Source of the DNA: CAYGYG01 sp964354155
GTDB taxonomy: Bacteria; Hydrothermota; Tepidihabitantia; SM23-42; CAYGYG01
Reading direction: 5' to 3'
Length of the DNA stretch: 64,000 nucleotides
Assembly (NCBI GenBank): GCA_964354155.1
Contig: CAYGYG010000001.1
Span: 124,001 to 188,000 of the forward strand
The position numbers and the translations under genes are program-made. Within the stretch, counting starts at the first letter, position 1, and each line of letters opens with the position of its first letter. This document shows positions 32,301-41,136 of this stretch, in pieces. The notes under the pieces are model-generated. The model saw only the letters and a program-made list of their open reading frames with translations. It had not been told where the DNA came from and did not search any database.

Positions 32301-35300
32301 GTGACCCTCTTTCTTGTCTTGACGCTTCTTGCCGAGAGCGGCAAGGCCCTGGAAGGCCGGCCGATGGCTCTGTCAGCCGAGGGATACATCTTTATGACAA
32401 CCCCGTCCGGCGTCTATCGCTTCGACAAGAACGCGCTGGAATGGTCGGTCCTTACCGTCAAAAACGGCCTGCCTCAAAACCTGGTTACGACCCTGGGGGT
32501 CGATGAAGGCTTGTTGTGGGTGGGCACCGATTCTGGTCTGGCCGTGGCCGACTTGAAACTGCTCAATTTCCGCGTCGTGGACACCTCGACCATTGGCGGC
32601 ATCGGCTTTGATGCCGACTATGTCTATGCCGGCGGTCCGGCCGGGATTCTGCGTTACGACAAGTATAAAGACCAACTGGAACTATTCGAGACCGGCGCCG
32701 CGGTTCGTGATCTAGTTCTGGTTGAAGACCGGATCTTCGCCGCGACTGATTCGGGTCTCGTCGTCTTCAACACGCGATACGAGAAGACGGAGGCCACTCC
32801 CTACGAAATAAGCGAGCCGCTCAAACATATCGTTACCACGAACTTCAGTCTGTTTTTTCTTGGTAACCAGAACTGCTATCAGTATCACAAGACGACCCGG
32901 GGCTGGCGCCGATTTGATGGGTTCAAGGCGAACGACTATGCGGTGCGCGGCGATTCGGTTTGGGTGGCGACGGACGACGAGGTGATGATATATGATGATG
33001 TCCTTGGTGGCTGGTCGCGGTATCGACAGGAAGAGTGGCTACCGGCACCGAGAATCACGGCACTCTCGGTAACCGCCGGCTATCTAGTTTTCGGCAGTGA
33101 ACAAGGGATTATCGTGGTCGACAACAAGAACCGAACTTGGAAGAAGTATAACCTGGCCAACGGTCTGGTTGAAGAAAGCGTGCTGAGAATCGTTGAAGAA
33201 GGGGGCGAGATTTACCTGCTTTCTCCGGGTTGGCTGCAAAGGTTTGACCGCAAAGGAGACTGGAAGCGTCTGAAGATCGAAGGTCTCCAGGTTGCCAAAG
33301 AAGGGCTTTTCACGGTCGATGAGGCGGGCGGCCATATCAACCTGTCGAACGATGTCAAGGCGACCCTGCAGGGTCGCATCTCCGGTCAGTATGAGATGCA
33401 GGACACGATGGTTCTGAAGAGCGAGACCATCGACAGCCGGTTCATGCTTGGTCGAACCGGCGGACGGTTGCTGGCGGCTTACTACGACGATACGGAAAAA
33501 CAGAGAAAACTCTATGGCGCGGTTTACCAGGATCCCAAAGGAATCGTTGCGCGGGCCAGCGCCGGCAAGCTCCGGTCCGAATTCTACAAATCGGGCCTGA
33601 TCCCGCCCGGTTCCTATCTGGGCGGCAGCGGACGTCTGGAGACAAAGGTTGCGGCGCTGACCATGGCCGGGGGCGCAAAGCGTTCGGCCTTCACCGCCGA
33701 CTATTTTACTGGAAACAGCACCAACCGATTGCTGTCCATCGAGGACATCGCCTACCTCAAGAACGTATTTTTCGCGGTCGACACGATCGACCCACAGATC
33801 GATTTCGAGAGCGAATCGTTGTTCGTCGACAACCGGGTTGCTCTCGACAACGACGAGAACACGCGGCTTGGCCAGCGGATTGCCGGATTGGTCGGCGATT
33901 TCGACCCACGACACCGCGGCATTGACTACGCGGTCGACTATGCCCGGGGAATGATTCGGTTTCTAACCCCACTTGCCGATTCGGCGGTTGTAGTCATCAA
34001 GTTCAGTGGCGGACAGGAAGCAGTGCTGCAGGGGCGGGGCCAGGACAGTCTGGAATTGAAGAATCATTACCAGCTCGGGGCCATCGAGATACTGCCCCGC
34101 AGTCTTTCAATCCGTATCTTCGACACAACCAATGTCGAATACCCCCTGGACCGATTTGGACTCGACAATAACCGTGACGGTGCGGTCGACGACGAGTACG
34201 TCAACTACTTCAACGGCATACTACGTTTCCCCGCGCGGCGGCCTTTCCCGGATACCGTGTACCAGTCAACCCCGGCCAGCTGTTACCGGATGATGATTTC
34301 CTACCGGTCAAAGATGTCGACTTACCAGCTGTCACAGGCACCGGTGGTTACTAACAGCGAGGAGGTGATTCTGGATGGGGTGAGTGTACGCCGCGGCATC
34401 GACTACATCATCGACTACAGTACCGGCAATGTCGTTTTTCTGGAGAAAGGTCGCGTGTTGACTAAGAGTGAGATCGAAGTTCGCTACGAGTATGAGTATC
34501 CGGAAGGTGGGACCAGTTCGGATACCGCGGTTCTGGGCGGACAGCTGGCCGTGGCGCCCGGCGGCGGATTTGAGTTTGTTCCCGGCTTCTATCGTTCGGG
34601 CGAACAGCAGGTGGCCAATGTTGTTTCGGAGTGGGAGCTAAAGCGGCCTGCGCTTGGCCTGAGGCTTGTGCCCGAGATCGGTATCAATGCGGACGATTCC
34701 CGGGCAAAGGGGGGCCGAGTTTCCGCGTTCGGCAGCTTGAGGCGCTTGCGGCTCAATTCCATCGTCGAGACGTACGAACCTGCCTTCAAGGCATTTGGGC
34801 GACGCACGAGTCGGTACGGCGAACTGACCTCGCGGTATTACCTGTACAGCAAGTACGAATTCTCGGATTTCGTTGCCGTCGATGGTTCTTATGATCGGCG
34901 CCAGGCTGAAGATACGGTCGCCGGCTCTCAGTTCGACCGCGAGACCGGCGTCGGTGGAGTGTACTTCAATCTCCCCAGCCTGCCGGTTCTGACCCTGGGC
35001 GGCGGGCAGCGCACGTACTCCGGTGACCTGCCCCAACCCCAGGAGAAACGCTACTCTGGGCACGCCAGTATTGACTATAGCGTACCCCCCGGCGTTGCAC
35101 GGCGGGCACGCTTGAGCAATCTGAAACTGGGCGGGTCGTTCTCGGCCGAGATGATCACCGAACCTGGCGAGATGGATCTTTGGGAGGAGAACCGGATTCT
35201 CAGTGCCTCGTCCACGCTTCCGCTGTCGAATGATATCGGGGTTTACTACCGCGGCGTGGATGAGCGGGAGGTCGGCACAAGCCTGCCCCTGGAGAAGGGG

Positions 35301-36215
35301 GACAACTTTCGGTTGACCTCACGCCACGATTTCATTCCTGGTATCTACGTTGCCAATAGCTATGAGCTGGACGATGGATTGGCGCTGGCCCAGGAGGACC
35401 GACTGCTCAGCCTGGATCATTCGCTCCTCTCCATGGCCAAGATAGGACCCGGCGCCTGGTTTCCCGACCTCAGCTTCATCAATTTCGAGGTAAGCTACGG
35501 TCGCAGCATGACCGCATCGGTCAGCGGGCCGGGTCTTAGCCGGGTCTTTTTCAGTCTTATGATCCCGGAGCAAGGCGATATCCTGTACCAAGGTCTTTCC
35601 AACAGCTATACGTTTACGGCCGATCTTCGGCCGGCATCCAGCCTTATCATCAGTCCGGCATATTCTCTGGCCCGGGGCGAGACCGGCTACTGGGACGGCT
35701 TGACCAGATTTGTTGAGCACAACCTTAGTCCTAAGCTGGAGACATACCTCGGACCCAACACGACCTTAACCGGCCAGTACTTTCTCAAGGATGAAGAGCG
35801 CGCCGGCATATCCTCGAGGGTATCGAATAACCCGGTGGCCGAGTGGCAGAATCGCTGGTCACGAACTATCAGAACCAAAACCAGGCTGTCGGTTCGGCGT
35901 GAAGTGTACAACGAGGGCAACATCGAACAGACGGATGACGACGTGTCGCCGTCAGTACAATTCGGCTACTACGACGACCGGTTCTTCAAGGAATTCGAAT
36001 TTCTGACCACGCTCGGGTTGAGTTACGGGCGGACCATGAATGGAGTCACGTCGGAAGAGATGCGCGTTGTGCCGGTGTTCGAATTGAACATGCGGCCGAC
36101 GACTTTCTTTGTGGTGAATACTTCCTTCCAACCCACCTACACCTATGACCTGGGTGATCCTGACTTGAGTGAGTTTGATCCTTACCTTAAGCTGAAGGGA
36201 ACACTCCAGTTCTGA
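32301..36215 (+). CDS. SprA-like outer-membrane protein with N-terminal propeller
   Basis: 1304 residues. Short hydrophobic start (LFLVLTLLAES), then beta-propeller repeats of the two-component-regulator type (NGLPQNLVTTLGVDEGLLWVGTDSGLAV, quoted in part). From about 480 on it contains segments very like SprA, the type IX secretion translocon: RRGIDYIIDYSTGNVVFL and HRGIDYAVDYARGMIRFL, DNNRDGAVDDEYVNYFNGILRFP and RMMISYRSKMSTY. The last 500 residues are barrel-like strands ending in Phe (LKLKGTLQF). At about half the usual SprA length it is probably a shorter relative. The GTG start overlaps the stop of a 12-codon frame (32266-32304) as GTGA. Confidence 0.6.
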   Translation: MTLFLVLTLLAESGKALEGRPMALSAEGYIFMTTPSGVYRFDKNALEWSVLTVKNGLPQNLVTTLGVDEGLLWVGTDSGLAVADLKLLNFRVVDTSTIGGIGFDADYVYAGGPAGILRYDKYKDQLELFETGAAVRDLVLVEDRIFAATDSGLVVFNTRYEKTEATPYEISEPLKHIVTTNFSLFFLGNQNCYQYHKTTRGWRRFDGFKANDYAVRGDSVWVATDDEVMIYDDVLGGWSRYRQEEWLPAPRITALSVTAGYLVFGSEQGIIVVDNKNRTWKKYNLANGLVEESVLRIVEEGGEIYLLSPGWLQRFDRKGDWKRLKIEGLQVAKEGLFTVDEAGGHINLSNDVKATLQGRISGQYEMQDTMVLKSETIDSRFMLGRTGGRLLAAYYDDTEKQRKLYGAVYQDPKGIVARASAGKLRSEFYKSGLIPPGSYLGGSGRLETKVAALTMAGGAKRSAFTADYFTGNSTNRLLSIEDIAYLKNVFFAVDTIDPQIDFESESLFVDNRVALDNDENTRLGQRIAGLVGDFDPRHRGIDYAVDYARGMIRFLTPLADSAVVVIKFSGGQEAVLQGRGQDSLELKNHYQLGAIEILPRSLSIRIFDTTNVEYPLDRFGLDNNRDGAVDDEYVNYFNGILRFPARRPFPDTVYQSTPASCYRMMISYRSKMSTYQLSQAPVVTNSEEVILDGVSVRRGIDYIIDYSTGNVVFLEKGRVLTKSEIEVRYEYEYPEGGTSSDTAVLGGQLAVAPGGGFEFVPGFYRSGEQQVANVVSEWELKRPALGLRLVPEIGINADDSRAKGGRVSAFGSLRRLRLNSIVETYEPAFKAFGRRTSRYGELTSRYYLYSKYEFSDFVAVDGSYDRRQAEDTVAGSQFDRETGVGGVYFNLPSLPVLTLGGGQRTYSGDLPQPQEKRYSGHASIDYSVPPGVARRARLSNLKLGGSFSAEMITEPGEMDLWEENRILSASSTLPLSNDIGVYYRGVDEREVGTSLPLEKGDNFRLTSRHDFIPGIYVANSYELDDGLALAQEDRLLSLDHSLLSMAKIGPGAWFPDLSFINFEVSYGRSMTASVSGPGLSRVFFSLMIPEQGDILYQGLSNSYTFTADLRPASSLIISPAYSLARGETGYWDGLTRFVEHNLSPKLETYLGPNTTLTGQYFLKDEERAGISSRVSNNPVAEWQNRWSRTIRTKTRLSVRREVYNEGNIEQTDDDVSPSVQFGYYDDRFFKEFEFLTTLGLSYGRTMNGVTSEEMRVVPVFELNMRPTTFFVVNTSFQPTYTYDLGDPDLSEFDPYLKLKGTLQF

Positions 36216-36235
36216 ACCGCTGGAGTCAACGTCGT

Positions 36236-37153
36236 CTAGTTCTTGGCGATGTAGCCCAGGAAGAAACCGCTGGTTTGATTATCCTGGGGCAAGACACGCC
36301 CGCATTGGGTGACTCGTTCATCGAGCCGATGCCCTTTCCATTCGGTCACGCCGGGGCGTATCTTCAAACCATTAACTTGAACCGGCATCACCTCGGCCTG
36401 GGGATGACGTCTCAGCAGGTAGTTGACCACGATTTCGTTCTCCTCGGGTGCGTAGGTACAGGTTGAGTAGACAAGCGTACCTCCCGGCTTCAAGGCGCGG
36501 AATCCGGCCAGCAGCAGCCCGATCTGGATGGTAGCCATGCGTTCGATGTTTTTTTCCCCCCAGTGATAGAGAACCGCACGCGACTTGTTGATTGTTGCTT
36601 CGGCCGAACAGGGCGCGTCGATCAGCACTCGGTCAAAGTAATCGGGCAGCAGGTGACCGAAGCGGTTGCCGTTGAAATTCGTGATCACGGTATTGAGTAC
36701 GCCCATCCTGTCCAAGTTGAAAGCCAGGGCCTTGATGCGATCCGGACGAACATCGTTGGCGACGATGAGACCGCTGTTCTCCATGACCTGGGCCAACTGA
36801 GTCGTCTTGGACCCGGGGGCCGCGCAGAGGTCAAGGACTTCGTCGCCGGGCTGGGGCGCGAGCAGCAGTGGTGGCAGCATTGAAGCAGCTTCCTGGATGT
36901 AGATGTGACCGAGAAAGTGGGCAAGATGATTACCAAGGGGCAGGCGGTCGTCATTGAGTACGTAGCCATCGGTGCAGAAGGGAAGCGGAGAGATCGGAAG
37001 ATTACAGAGTAGGTCGAGTATCTTGGCTCGCGCTGATTTCAGCGGGCTCAAGCGGAAGGTCGTCCGGAGCGGCCGGCTCAAAGCCTGGAGGAATTCGTCA
37101 TAGTCAGGGATGATCGACTGGTACCGGCCGGCAATGTCTTCAATCGATTTCAT
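36236..37153 (-). CDS. RNA cytosine-C5 methyltransferase (NOL1/NOP2/Sun; RsmF-like)
   Basis: 305 residues from the ATG at 37153. DLCAAPGSKTTQLAQVM (AdoMet binding), DAPCS (motif IV Cys) and STCTYAPEENE (motif VI, catalytic Cys) are complete. It methylates C5 of cytosine in rRNA or tRNA; the target base cannot be told, although the length and the short N-terminus fit the RsmF/YebU group without its C-terminal PUA domain. The ribosome site GGAGG is part of a perfect 12-nt palindrome (37155-37166), so a hairpin could cover it. Converges with the SprA-like gene with a 20-nt gap and no terminator. Confidence 0.9.
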   Translation of the reverse strand: MKSIEDIAGRYQSIIPDYDEFLQALSRPLRTTFRLSPLKSARAKILDLLCNLPISPLPFCTDGYVLNDDRLPLGNHLAHFLGHIYIQEAASMLPPLLLAPQPGDEVLDLCAAPGSKTTQLAQVMENSGLIVANDVRPDRIKALAFNLDRMGVLNTVITNFNGNRFGHLLPDYFDRVLIDAPCSAEATINKSRAVLYHWGEKNIERMATIQIGLLLAGFRALKPGGTLVYSTCTYAPEENEIVVNYLLRRHPQAEVMPVQVNGLKIRPGVTEWKGHRLDERVTQCGRVLPQDNQTSGFFLGYIAKN

Positions 37154-37279
37154 TGGAGGGCCCTCCATCGATTACAATGATGAACAGATAGATTACTGTG
37201 ATGGAGGAGCTGATCCCTCGTTTTACTCGGGACGATGCGTGGCATCGGATTACGGAGATAGAACGATTCAGACAGATTC

Positions 37280-37389
37280 ACCCCGTTAGAATAATTGTAT
37301 CGGAACGATTGCTCTGGCTCGTATGATGCGTCGACTATTACTGACGACACAACTACAAATCGGTAGAACCCAGGTATTTCTAACGGGGT
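37280..37389. repeat. Inverted-repeat-bounded element
   Basis: ACCCCGTTAGAA (37280-37291) and TTCTAACGGGGT (37378-37389) are perfect 12-bp inverted repeats that bound 110 bp without coding potential. The size and structure suggest a small non-autonomous element. Confidence 0.65.
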
Positions 37390-37415
37390 AAAGCGGATGC
37401 ACACTGATGCTCTGC

Positions 37416-37635
37416 AAGTAGCGAGTGGCAAGGAGCAAGTAGAGAGTTGGGAGATCACGTTTAGAACGTTGCAAACGTTAGTAACGTTAATGACGTTCAG
37501 ATTACCCCGTATCTCCATGGCTCTTAGCCGGTACTCATTGCTCATTGCAGTATCCCCTCCGCGCCTCTGCTCCTCCGCACCCCTGCGGTTTTTGTCGTAG
37601 TCCATTACTCCATCATTCCATGCTTCCATCATTCG
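37416..37635. repeat. Patchwork of degenerate 7-, 8- and 9-nt tandem arrays
   Basis: Blocks in order: 37416-37450, five 7-mers of form RAGTRGC; 37456-37500, five 9-mers of form AACGTTNNN (CACGTTTAG, AACGTTGCA, AACGTTAGT, AACGTTAAT, GACGTTCAG); 37532-37552, three 7-mers; 37557-37588, four 8-mers (CTCCGCGC, CTCTGCTC, CTCCGCAC, CCCTGCGG); 37604-37635, four 8-mers (ATTACTCC, ATCATTCC, ATGCTTCC, ATCATTCG). The last array ends at the fabD stop codon. The 160-codon minus-strand frame here is an artefact of these arrays. Confidence 0.85.
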
Positions 37636-38556
37636 CTACCTCAGCAGTGCCTCAACACTTGGCAGGTCTCCCATTGAAGAGAAGCTGGCAGTCACTGCAT
37701 CCGGCAGTATCCGCTTGACCAAGCCGGTGAGCACCTTGCCCGGTCCGACCTCGACAAAGGTCTCAACTCCCATGCTTTCTATCTTTCGGATCGAATCAGA
37801 CCAGCGAACCGGAGACAGGATCTGGATGGCAAGATTCCCTTTGATCGTTTTGGCGTCGGTCGTCGGTTCGGCGGTGGCATTCATCACCACCGGAAAGCGA
37901 GCATCGGCGATAGGCACCCGCGCGAGGTACTTTTCGAATTCGACCGCCGCGGTGCGCATTAGGGGAGAATGAAAGGCACCGCCCACGACCAACGGAATTA
38001 CCCTCTTGGCTCCGGCGGTTTTTGCCTCGTCGCAGACCGCCTTGAGCACTTCTTCTTCACCGGCAATGACCAGCTGGTCCGGTGCATTGTAGTTGGCGAT
38101 AACGACTCGGCTATCGGTCTTCTCGCACAATCCTTTCAGTCTGTCCTCGGCTAAGCCGATGATTGCCGCCATGGCCCCGGGATTCTTGATACTCATGAGC
38201 GCACCCCGCTGCTTGACGGTGCTGAGAACGCCGCTTAAGTCAAAAGCTCCGGCTGCATAAAGTGCGTTGTACTCGCCAAGCGAATGGCCGGCAGTCACCG
38301 ATGGGCAGAACCCACGTTCTTTTAGAAGTTCCAGCGCAGCAATCGATGTTACGCTTATCGTAGGCTGGGTATTCTTGGTCTGTCTCAACTCATCTTCAGG
38401 GCCTTCGAAGCAGAGCTTCCTGACATCCATCTTGAGTATATCCTGGGCAGTATCAAAGACCTTTCGGGCGGTGTCGCTATTCTCGTAAAGATTCTTCCCC
38501 ATGCCAACGGCCTGAGACCCCTGGCCCGGGAAGATGAATGCATATTGCTTGGCCAT
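37636..38556 (-). CDS. fabD: Malonyl-CoA:ACP transacylase
   Basis: 306 residues. FPGQGSQAVGMG at the N-terminus, nucleophile S92 in GHSLGE, R117 in KQRGALM, catalytic H196 in GGAFHSPLM and VEVGPGKVLTGL near the end; all catalytic residues are intact. It loads malonyl units onto acyl carrier protein for fatty-acid synthesis. AAAGGAG lies 3 nt before the ATG. It follows sppA by 44 nt, with a hairpin between. No other fatty-acid gene is next to it, which is unusual. Confidence 0.96.
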   Translation of the reverse strand: MAKQYAFIFPGQGSQAVGMGKNLYENSDTARKVFDTAQDILKMDVRKLCFEGPEDELRQTKNTQPTISVTSIAALELLKERGFCPSVTAGHSLGEYNALYAAGAFDLSGVLSTVKQRGALMSIKNPGAMAAIIGLAEDRLKGLCEKTDSRVVIANYNAPDQLVIAGEEEVLKAVCDEAKTAGAKRVIPLVVGGAFHSPLMRTAAVEFEKYLARVPIADARFPVVMNATAEPTTDAKTIKGNLAIQILSPVRWSDSIRKIESMGVETFVEVGPGKVLTGLVKRILPDAVTASFSSMGDLPSVEALLR

Positions 38557-38568
38557 ACACTCCTTTCA

Positions 38569-38590
38569 GTCTGCCGCGGAAACGGCAGAC
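38569..38590 (-). other. Hairpin between sppA and fabD
   Basis: Perfect 8-bp stem GTCTGCCG / CGGCAGAC with a 6-nt loop, 12 nt before the fabD start and next to its ribosome site. It has no T tail. It may shield the ribosome site or protect the upstream message. Confidence 0.6.
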
Positions 38591-38600
38591 TTCGCAGGGA

Positions 38601-39422
38601 CTAATCCAACTTGAACTTGTACTGGATCTTCGGCAAAAGCAGCCGGTCCATTGGCTCAAAGAATATATCGATTAGGCTCTTTTTCTTCTTGGGATAGATA
38701 AGTCTTGGTTCGCCGGCCATGCCGACCAGGTTCTTCGTAATCGTCACCGCGTCTTCAAGCGAACCCAGCGTGTCAACAAGCCCCAGCTCCTTGGCCTGAC
38801 GCCCCGTGAAAATCCGACCGTCGGCCATCGCGATGACGCTGTCCACGGGAAGCTCGCGTTCCGTGCTGACCGTGGCCACAAACTGGTCATAGACGTCAGT
38901 GATGACGCCCTGGAGCAGTACCTTCTCTTTTTCGGTCATCGTTCGAAACGGCGAGCCAATATCCTTGTGCTCTTTTGACTTGATAGTCTGGACTCCGACC
39001 CCGATCTTGCTCATCAACTGTTCGACGTTGACGAACTCCATCAGCACCCCGATTGACCCGGTCAATGTCCCGGGATTGGCAACAATGATGTCAGCCGGGG
39101 CCGACACATAGTAGCCGCCTGAGGCGGCAAGCGTACCCATGGACACGACCACTTTCTTGGCCGCCTGTGCCTTCTTGACGGCTTCGTAGATTTCTTGAGA
39201 GGCCGCGACTCCGCCGCCCGGACTATCAACGCGGAGGATAATCGCCCGGATCGATTTGTTCTGGGTGAATGACTTGAGTTGCGAAACCGTCTCTTTAGCC
39301 TCGATGATGGTGCCGAGCACCTCGACGACACCGATCCGGTTCGACTCAAACGTGGCCTGGATAGACAAAACCGCGACGGCAACGACTGCCATCAAGGGTA
39401 TAATGAACAATAGCTTTTTCAT
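38601..39422 (-). CDS. sppA: Signal peptide peptidase SppA (short form)
   Basis: 273 residues, single-domain type as in Bacillus. N-terminal membrane anchor 1-22, LRVDSPGGGVAASQEIYEA, nucleophile S101 in LAASGGYY and general-base lysine K153 in the EHKDIGSPFR segment, 52 residues later as in characterised SppA. It cleaves left-over signal peptides in the membrane. The message would have an 11-nt leader beginning with GGAG. Confidence 0.94.
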   Translation of the reverse strand: MKKLLFIIPLMAVVAVAVLSIQATFESNRIGVVEVLGTIIEAKETVSQLKSFTQNKSIRAIILRVDSPGGGVAASQEIYEAVKKAQAAKKVVVSMGTLAASGGYYVSAPADIIVANPGTLTGSIGVLMEFVNVEQLMSKIGVGVQTIKSKEHKDIGSPFRTMTEKEKVLLQGVITDVYDQFVATVSTERELPVDSVIAMADGRIFTGRQAKELGLVDTLGSLEDAVTITKNLVGMAGEPRLIYPKKKKSLIDIFFEPMDRLLLPKIQYKFKLD

Positions 39423-39439
39423 GTTGGGTCTCCTGCCGA

Positions 39440-39467
39440 ATTATACCGCGTTCAGGCGAAAAATCAA
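39440..39467 (-). promoter_or_regulatory. Promoter of sppA-fabD
   Basis: TTGATT (39467-39462), 16 bp, TATAAT (39445-39440); predicted start 39433, 11 nt before the ATG. Confidence 0.75.
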
Positions 39468-39500
39468 GGGCGGGTCGGGACCCATCCGAGAAAGGGAGAT

Positions 39501-39556
39501 CTAAGTCCTAAATCCGAAGCTCTAAACACTAAACAAATCCCAAATCACAAACTCCA
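39501..39556. repeat. Degenerate heptamer tandem array
   Basis: Eight adjacent 7-mers: CTAAGTC, CTAAATC, CGAAGCT, CTAAACA, CTAAACA, AATCCCA, AATCACA, AACTCCA. The other strand reads as TTTAGG-like units. Intergenic; no gene. Confidence 0.78.
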
Positions 39557-39661
39557 ATGTTCGAAATGAAACGGGGTTTAGAATTTCGGTATTGGGATTT
39601 CCCGTCAGCCCTCGTAGGGTCGGGTTTTAAACCTGACCAGATCTCGCCAGGTTTGGACAAC

Positions 39662-39688
39662 AAAAGGGGCGATTGTCGAATCGCCCCT
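39662..39688 (-). terminator. Intrinsic terminator of the secreted DUF362 gene
   Basis: Perfect 10-bp stem AGGGGCGATT / AATCGCCCCT with loop CGAC, followed on the minus strand by TTTTGTTG. Confidence 0.82.
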
Positions 39689-39720
39689 GCCGGGAAACGG
39701 AGAACGCTCGGTATCGAGCG

Positions 39721-41091
39721 TCAGTTTGCCACGACCATGGTTTTGGAAACCGAGCGACGTCCCGCCTTGATTGTATAGACGTACACACCAGCCGCGGTCT
39801 TGCGGCCCACGCGGTCGCGACCATTCCACATCACCTCGAAGATACCCGGGTTGTGCATCTTGTCCGCCAGCGTCCTGACCGCGCGACCCGCCTTATCGGT
39901 GATCTTGACGGTGACTCTTGTTGGTTCTTTCACGGCATACCGTATGATGGTCGTCCCGCTGAACGGGTTGGGCTGATTCTGGTACAGCACAATACCGTCA
40001 ACGCGTTCCGCACGCTCTTCTTCAACTCCGGATGGATTCTGAATCCTGATCAGGTTGATGTCCATGGTGCCGAGATTATAAGGGGCCTGCGCCGCGGTCC
40101 TGATGTGTGCCGCGTCTTTGGCGGGCAAACCGCGCCGGGCACGTTCCGCATCGATTATTTGCTCGCCCTGGTAGTCGATGGCAACCGGGTCTCGTGACAT
40201 AAGAAGACTATCCGGCGTATTCTTGGGTGCGAAAGTCAACCATGACTGGGGACTGCCGCCCGGTCCGCCGTTATAGATACCGAAGAGACCGTCGACGATG
40301 AAGATCTTTTCCTGTTTATTCAGGACATCCCTTATCTGCTGGTTGAGCGACGGGATTTCCGGGCTGTTATTGCCGTCGCCGGCGCCGCACGGGACCGGGT
40401 TGCACGAGCCGTAGTGGTTTTTCAGGCAGAAAGTCATGGCTGGTGCCCCGTGGTCTTTGAGGCAGGCGACGTTGATCATGTAGTTCGAGAGCGCCGACAT
40501 GATCCGGCTCGGCTGGACGCTGATCGTGCCGCTGTCCCGCTGGATGGTCAAGGGTCGGGTTGCGTCATACCCGATACCGGTCTGGTTTGTGCCGAATACC
40601 CGGTGCTGGGTGGGCGTGCCGCCGGTGTAGATTGTGTAGCCGGCTCCGGTCAGTTCACCATTGGTCCGGTCCCATATGATAGCGTTGTTCCGGATGAAGT
40701 TCTGGCCGCCGATGTTCATCTGAGCCAGCCCATTGATCACGGTCTCGACCAGGAGCCGATGCGACGAGAGCGCACTATTTATGCAGTTGACTTTGATGCA
40801 GATCACGCTGGCGGTAGTAATACCCGGAAAGAGGGAGCGCCAGGCGTCACCGAGGTTGGATATACCGGTCAGGCGGCGCATCGATGTATCCATCATTATC
40901 TGCACGATGGACTGGTTGATCGTCGTTCCGGTAGTGGCCGCAACATCATTGCACCAGATGACATCGCTGGCCGGCAGAAGCTTACCCGGCTTCTGCTTAC
41001 TATCGGCAAAAAGCCCGGGCACAACTGCCGCACCCGCGGCGCCGGCCGCAAGCTTCTTCAAGAAATCACGACGAGAAATCGGCTTGCTCAT
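39721..41091 (-). CDS. DUF362-like protein with Tat signal and C-terminal sorting domain
   Basis: 456 residues from the ATG at 41091 (AAGGAGG 3 nt upstream). Tat signal MSKPISRRDFLKKLAAGAAG; DUF362-like middle (CIKVNC, ACLKDHGAPAMTFCLKNHYG, DPVAIDYQGEQIIDAERARR) with several Cys; and about 85 C-terminal residues of the sorting/FlgD-like type (NQPNPFSGTTIIRYAV, VKITDKAGRAVRTL, GVYVYTIKAG). It would cross the inner membrane folded by Tat and then the outer membrane by a type IX-like system, an uncommon combination. No metal or substrate is known. Confidence 0.82.
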   Translation of the reverse strand: MSKPISRRDFLKKLAAGAAGAAVVPGLFADSKQKPGKLLPASDVIWCNDVAATTGTTINQSIVQIMMDTSMRRLTGISNLGDAWRSLFPGITTASVICIKVNCINSALSSHRLLVETVINGLAQMNIGGQNFIRNNAIIWDRTNGELTGAGYTIYTGGTPTQHRVFGTNQTGIGYDATRPLTIQRDSGTISVQPSRIMSALSNYMINVACLKDHGAPAMTFCLKNHYGSCNPVPCGAGDGNNSPEIPSLNQQIRDVLNKQEKIFIVDGLFGIYNGGPGGSPQSWLTFAPKNTPDSLLMSRDPVAIDYQGEQIIDAERARRGLPAKDAAHIRTAAQAPYNLGTMDINLIRIQNPSGVEEERAERVDGIVLYQNQPNPFSGTTIIRYAVKEPTRVTVKITDKAGRAVRTLADKMHNPGIFEVMWNGRDRVGRKTAAGVYVYTIKAGRRSVSKTMVVAN

Positions 41092-41136
41092 AAACCTCCT
41101 TATGTTCAAATTTCTAATAGTTCAGTAACTCGATAG

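Noticed and set aside
37150..37632. 160-codon minus-strand open frame
   Set aside because: Its NV-repeat and LPLATC-like product is a translation of the short-period arrays.
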